Below, piece by piece: positions 63,230 through 64,000 of a DNA stretch of 64,000 nucleotides. This stretch comes from Actinoplanes utahensis. GTDB lineage: Bacteria > Actinomycetota > Actinomycetes > Mycobacteriales > Micromonosporaceae. The stretch is taken from contig NZ_BOMZ01000018.1 in NCBI RefSeq assembly GCF_016862455.1, forward strand, positions 62,001 through 126,000. Direction: 5' to 3'. A model generated the notes under the pieces. It made no database searches and was not told the origin of the DNA. It was given only the letters and a program-made list of their open reading frames with translations. Position numbers and translations under genes: made by a program. Position 1 is the stretch's first letter. Each line of letters opens with the position of its first letter.

Positions 63230-63425
63230 ACGCGGTATCCCGGCGACACCGCGACGTGGCCTCGGTGGGGCGTTTCTTCAGGGGGGTGGTGTCCTGGCGG
63301 CACTACTGCGACGTGGCGGCGGGGAGGAGTTTCTGAGGGGAGCGTGGTGTCCCGGCGGCACCGCGACGTGGCGGCGGGGAGGAGCTTCTTAGGGGCGTGG
63401 TGTCCCGACGGCACCGCGACGTCGA
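63230..63425 (+). repeat. Degenerate ~55-bp repeats, four copies
   Basis: The anchor GCGACGTGG recurs at 63251, 63308 and 63363, and as GCGACGTCG at 63416, each in a conserved GTGTCCCGGCGGCACCGCGACG context. No gene is convincing between 62980 and 63863. Confidence 0.75.
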
Positions 63426-63470
63426 GATTCCTCAAGAGGTGATGGCGGCGTGACGGCCACGGCTAGCATT

Positions 63471-63540
63471 CCGGACCGCCCCGGACCGCCCCGGACCGCC
63501 CCGGACCGCCCCGGACCGCCCCGGACCGCCCCGGACCGCC
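63471..63540 (+). repeat. 10-bp satellite (CCGGACCGCC)x7
   Basis: Seven perfect copies head to tail, followed by degenerate GGACCGCCCGGGC units to about 63600. Confidence 0.95.
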
Positions 63541-63863
63541 CGGGCCTGGGCCCGCTCCGGACCGCCCGGGCCCGGGGCCGCCCGGACCGCCCTCGACCGC
63601 CCCGGGCGCCGCTCGTGCACGCTCGTCACGGTCACCTTCCGGCTGGTTGTCACTGGTGACTCGAAAGTCGGCCATCACCGCAGCTCATGCCTTGATCGAA
63701 GACGTTGTGCCGACCGCGCCCAGCGGCCGACTCTCACGCACGGCACGGGCGTCGCAAGGACACAGATGGCTGTCTCAGCAGCGCTGAGACAGCGCCCAGA
63801 CCCAGCCGGACCAACCGCAACCGACCCGGAACCGCTCCACGCCCGCATCCGGCGGAACAGTGG

Positions 63864-64000
63864 TCAGGAGACGGGGGTGTCCTGGTCTCGGCGGCGCAGT
63901 GGCACGGCGAACTCGACGCCGCTTCCTTCTCCGGTCTCGTCCATCGTCACGATCTGCCGCCCCATCGACAGATCGGCCACCACGCCGCGCCGCTCCACCT
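63864..64000 (-). CDS. C-terminal end of an unidentified protein (cut by window edge)
   Basis: 45 codons are open from the right edge to TGA at 63864, with strong GC bias at third positions. The end reads SMGRQIVTMDETGEGSGVEF then AVPLRRRDQDTPVS. GEGSGVEFAVPL resembles the last strand of a histidine-kinase HATPase domain (GxGSxFxVxLP), but this is too short to be sure. Confidence 0.5.
   Translation of the reverse strand, partial: VERRGVVADLSMGRQIVTMDETGEGSGVEFAVPLRRRDQDTPVS

Noticed and set aside
63471..63540. CRISPR or origin-like iterons
   Set aside because: Ten-bp perfect satellite with no spacers, no AT-rich region and no replication gene nearby.

Overview
The window is about 70% G+C with strong GC at third codon positions, GTG/TTG starts, dense ATGA/GTGA start-stop overlaps, DUF397/XRE pairs and several ECF sigma factors. 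The block pncB-clpS-DUF2017-mec-cysO-cysM-MBL-rph-rdgB matches the order of Mycobacterium tuberculosis Rv1330c-Rv1341. With secreted cellulases and an expansin, this points to a soil actinomycete of the Micromonosporaceae (Actinoplanes-like). Family level is inference.

Layout. 1-2.1 kb: the end of an MFS transporter, a gene-poor stretch with a five-copy 60-bp minisatellite, and a decayed endonuclease/exonuclease/phosphatase gene. 2.1-12.3 kb: NAD salvage (pncA, pncB), clpS, the CysO-dependent cysteine pathway (mec, a Cys-codon leader, cysO, cysM), an Rv1339-like metallo-beta-lactamase-fold protein, a glycosyltransferase, rph, rdgB and an S33 hydrolase. 12.4-20.2 kb: a histidine-utilisation operon (RpiR-type regulator, hutU, M20 amidohydrolase, hutF, hutI, hutH). 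20.2-25.7 kb: a TM2 protein, MOSC protein, expansin, an unusual tRNA, an HNH gene, bcp, a SpeD-like gene and Asp23. 25.7-30.4 kb: an envelope thiol/copper module (membrane protein, DsbA-like, MauE-like, ECF sigma, CopC-CopD fusion). 30.5-36.8 kb: a 1331-residue low-complexity membrane protein, an AlkZ-like glycosylase, orn. 36.8-48.6 kb: tRNA-His, a GH12 cellulase, a sigma/anti-sigma-like pair, two L,D-transpeptidases, two tRNA-Lys genes, an FMN reductase, a sulfatase, DUF305 and LVIVD proteins. 48.6-57 kb: a diguanylate cyclase, two unknowns, DUF397/XRE, GPP34, a permease and two GNAT-like genes. 57-63 kb: a GH5 cellulase and a GH3 glycosidase. 63-64 kb: repeats and the end of an unidentified gene.

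How it works together. GH12, GH5 and the expansin carry CebR-like boxes (TGGGAGCGCTCCCA type) in their upstream regions. GH3 has a perfect 32-bp palindrome just before its start. This suggests a small cellulose regulon scattered over 40 kb. The hut genes are tightly overlapping and headed by their likely regulator.

Most notable observations: (1) two related 81-nt elements, each bridging a stop and the next start and encoding a 26-codon mini-ORF, comparable to mycobacterial MIRUs; (2) a CysO with 14 residues after its Gly-Gly, next to the JAMM protease gene; (3) a Cys-codon leader peptide with attenuator-like hairpins before cysO; (4) a short-variable-arm tRNA with anticodon UAG beside an HNH gene fused to a transposase-like helix-turn-helix; (5) many in-frame and intergenic minisatellites. 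Everything here is from reading the sequence; no database search was run.
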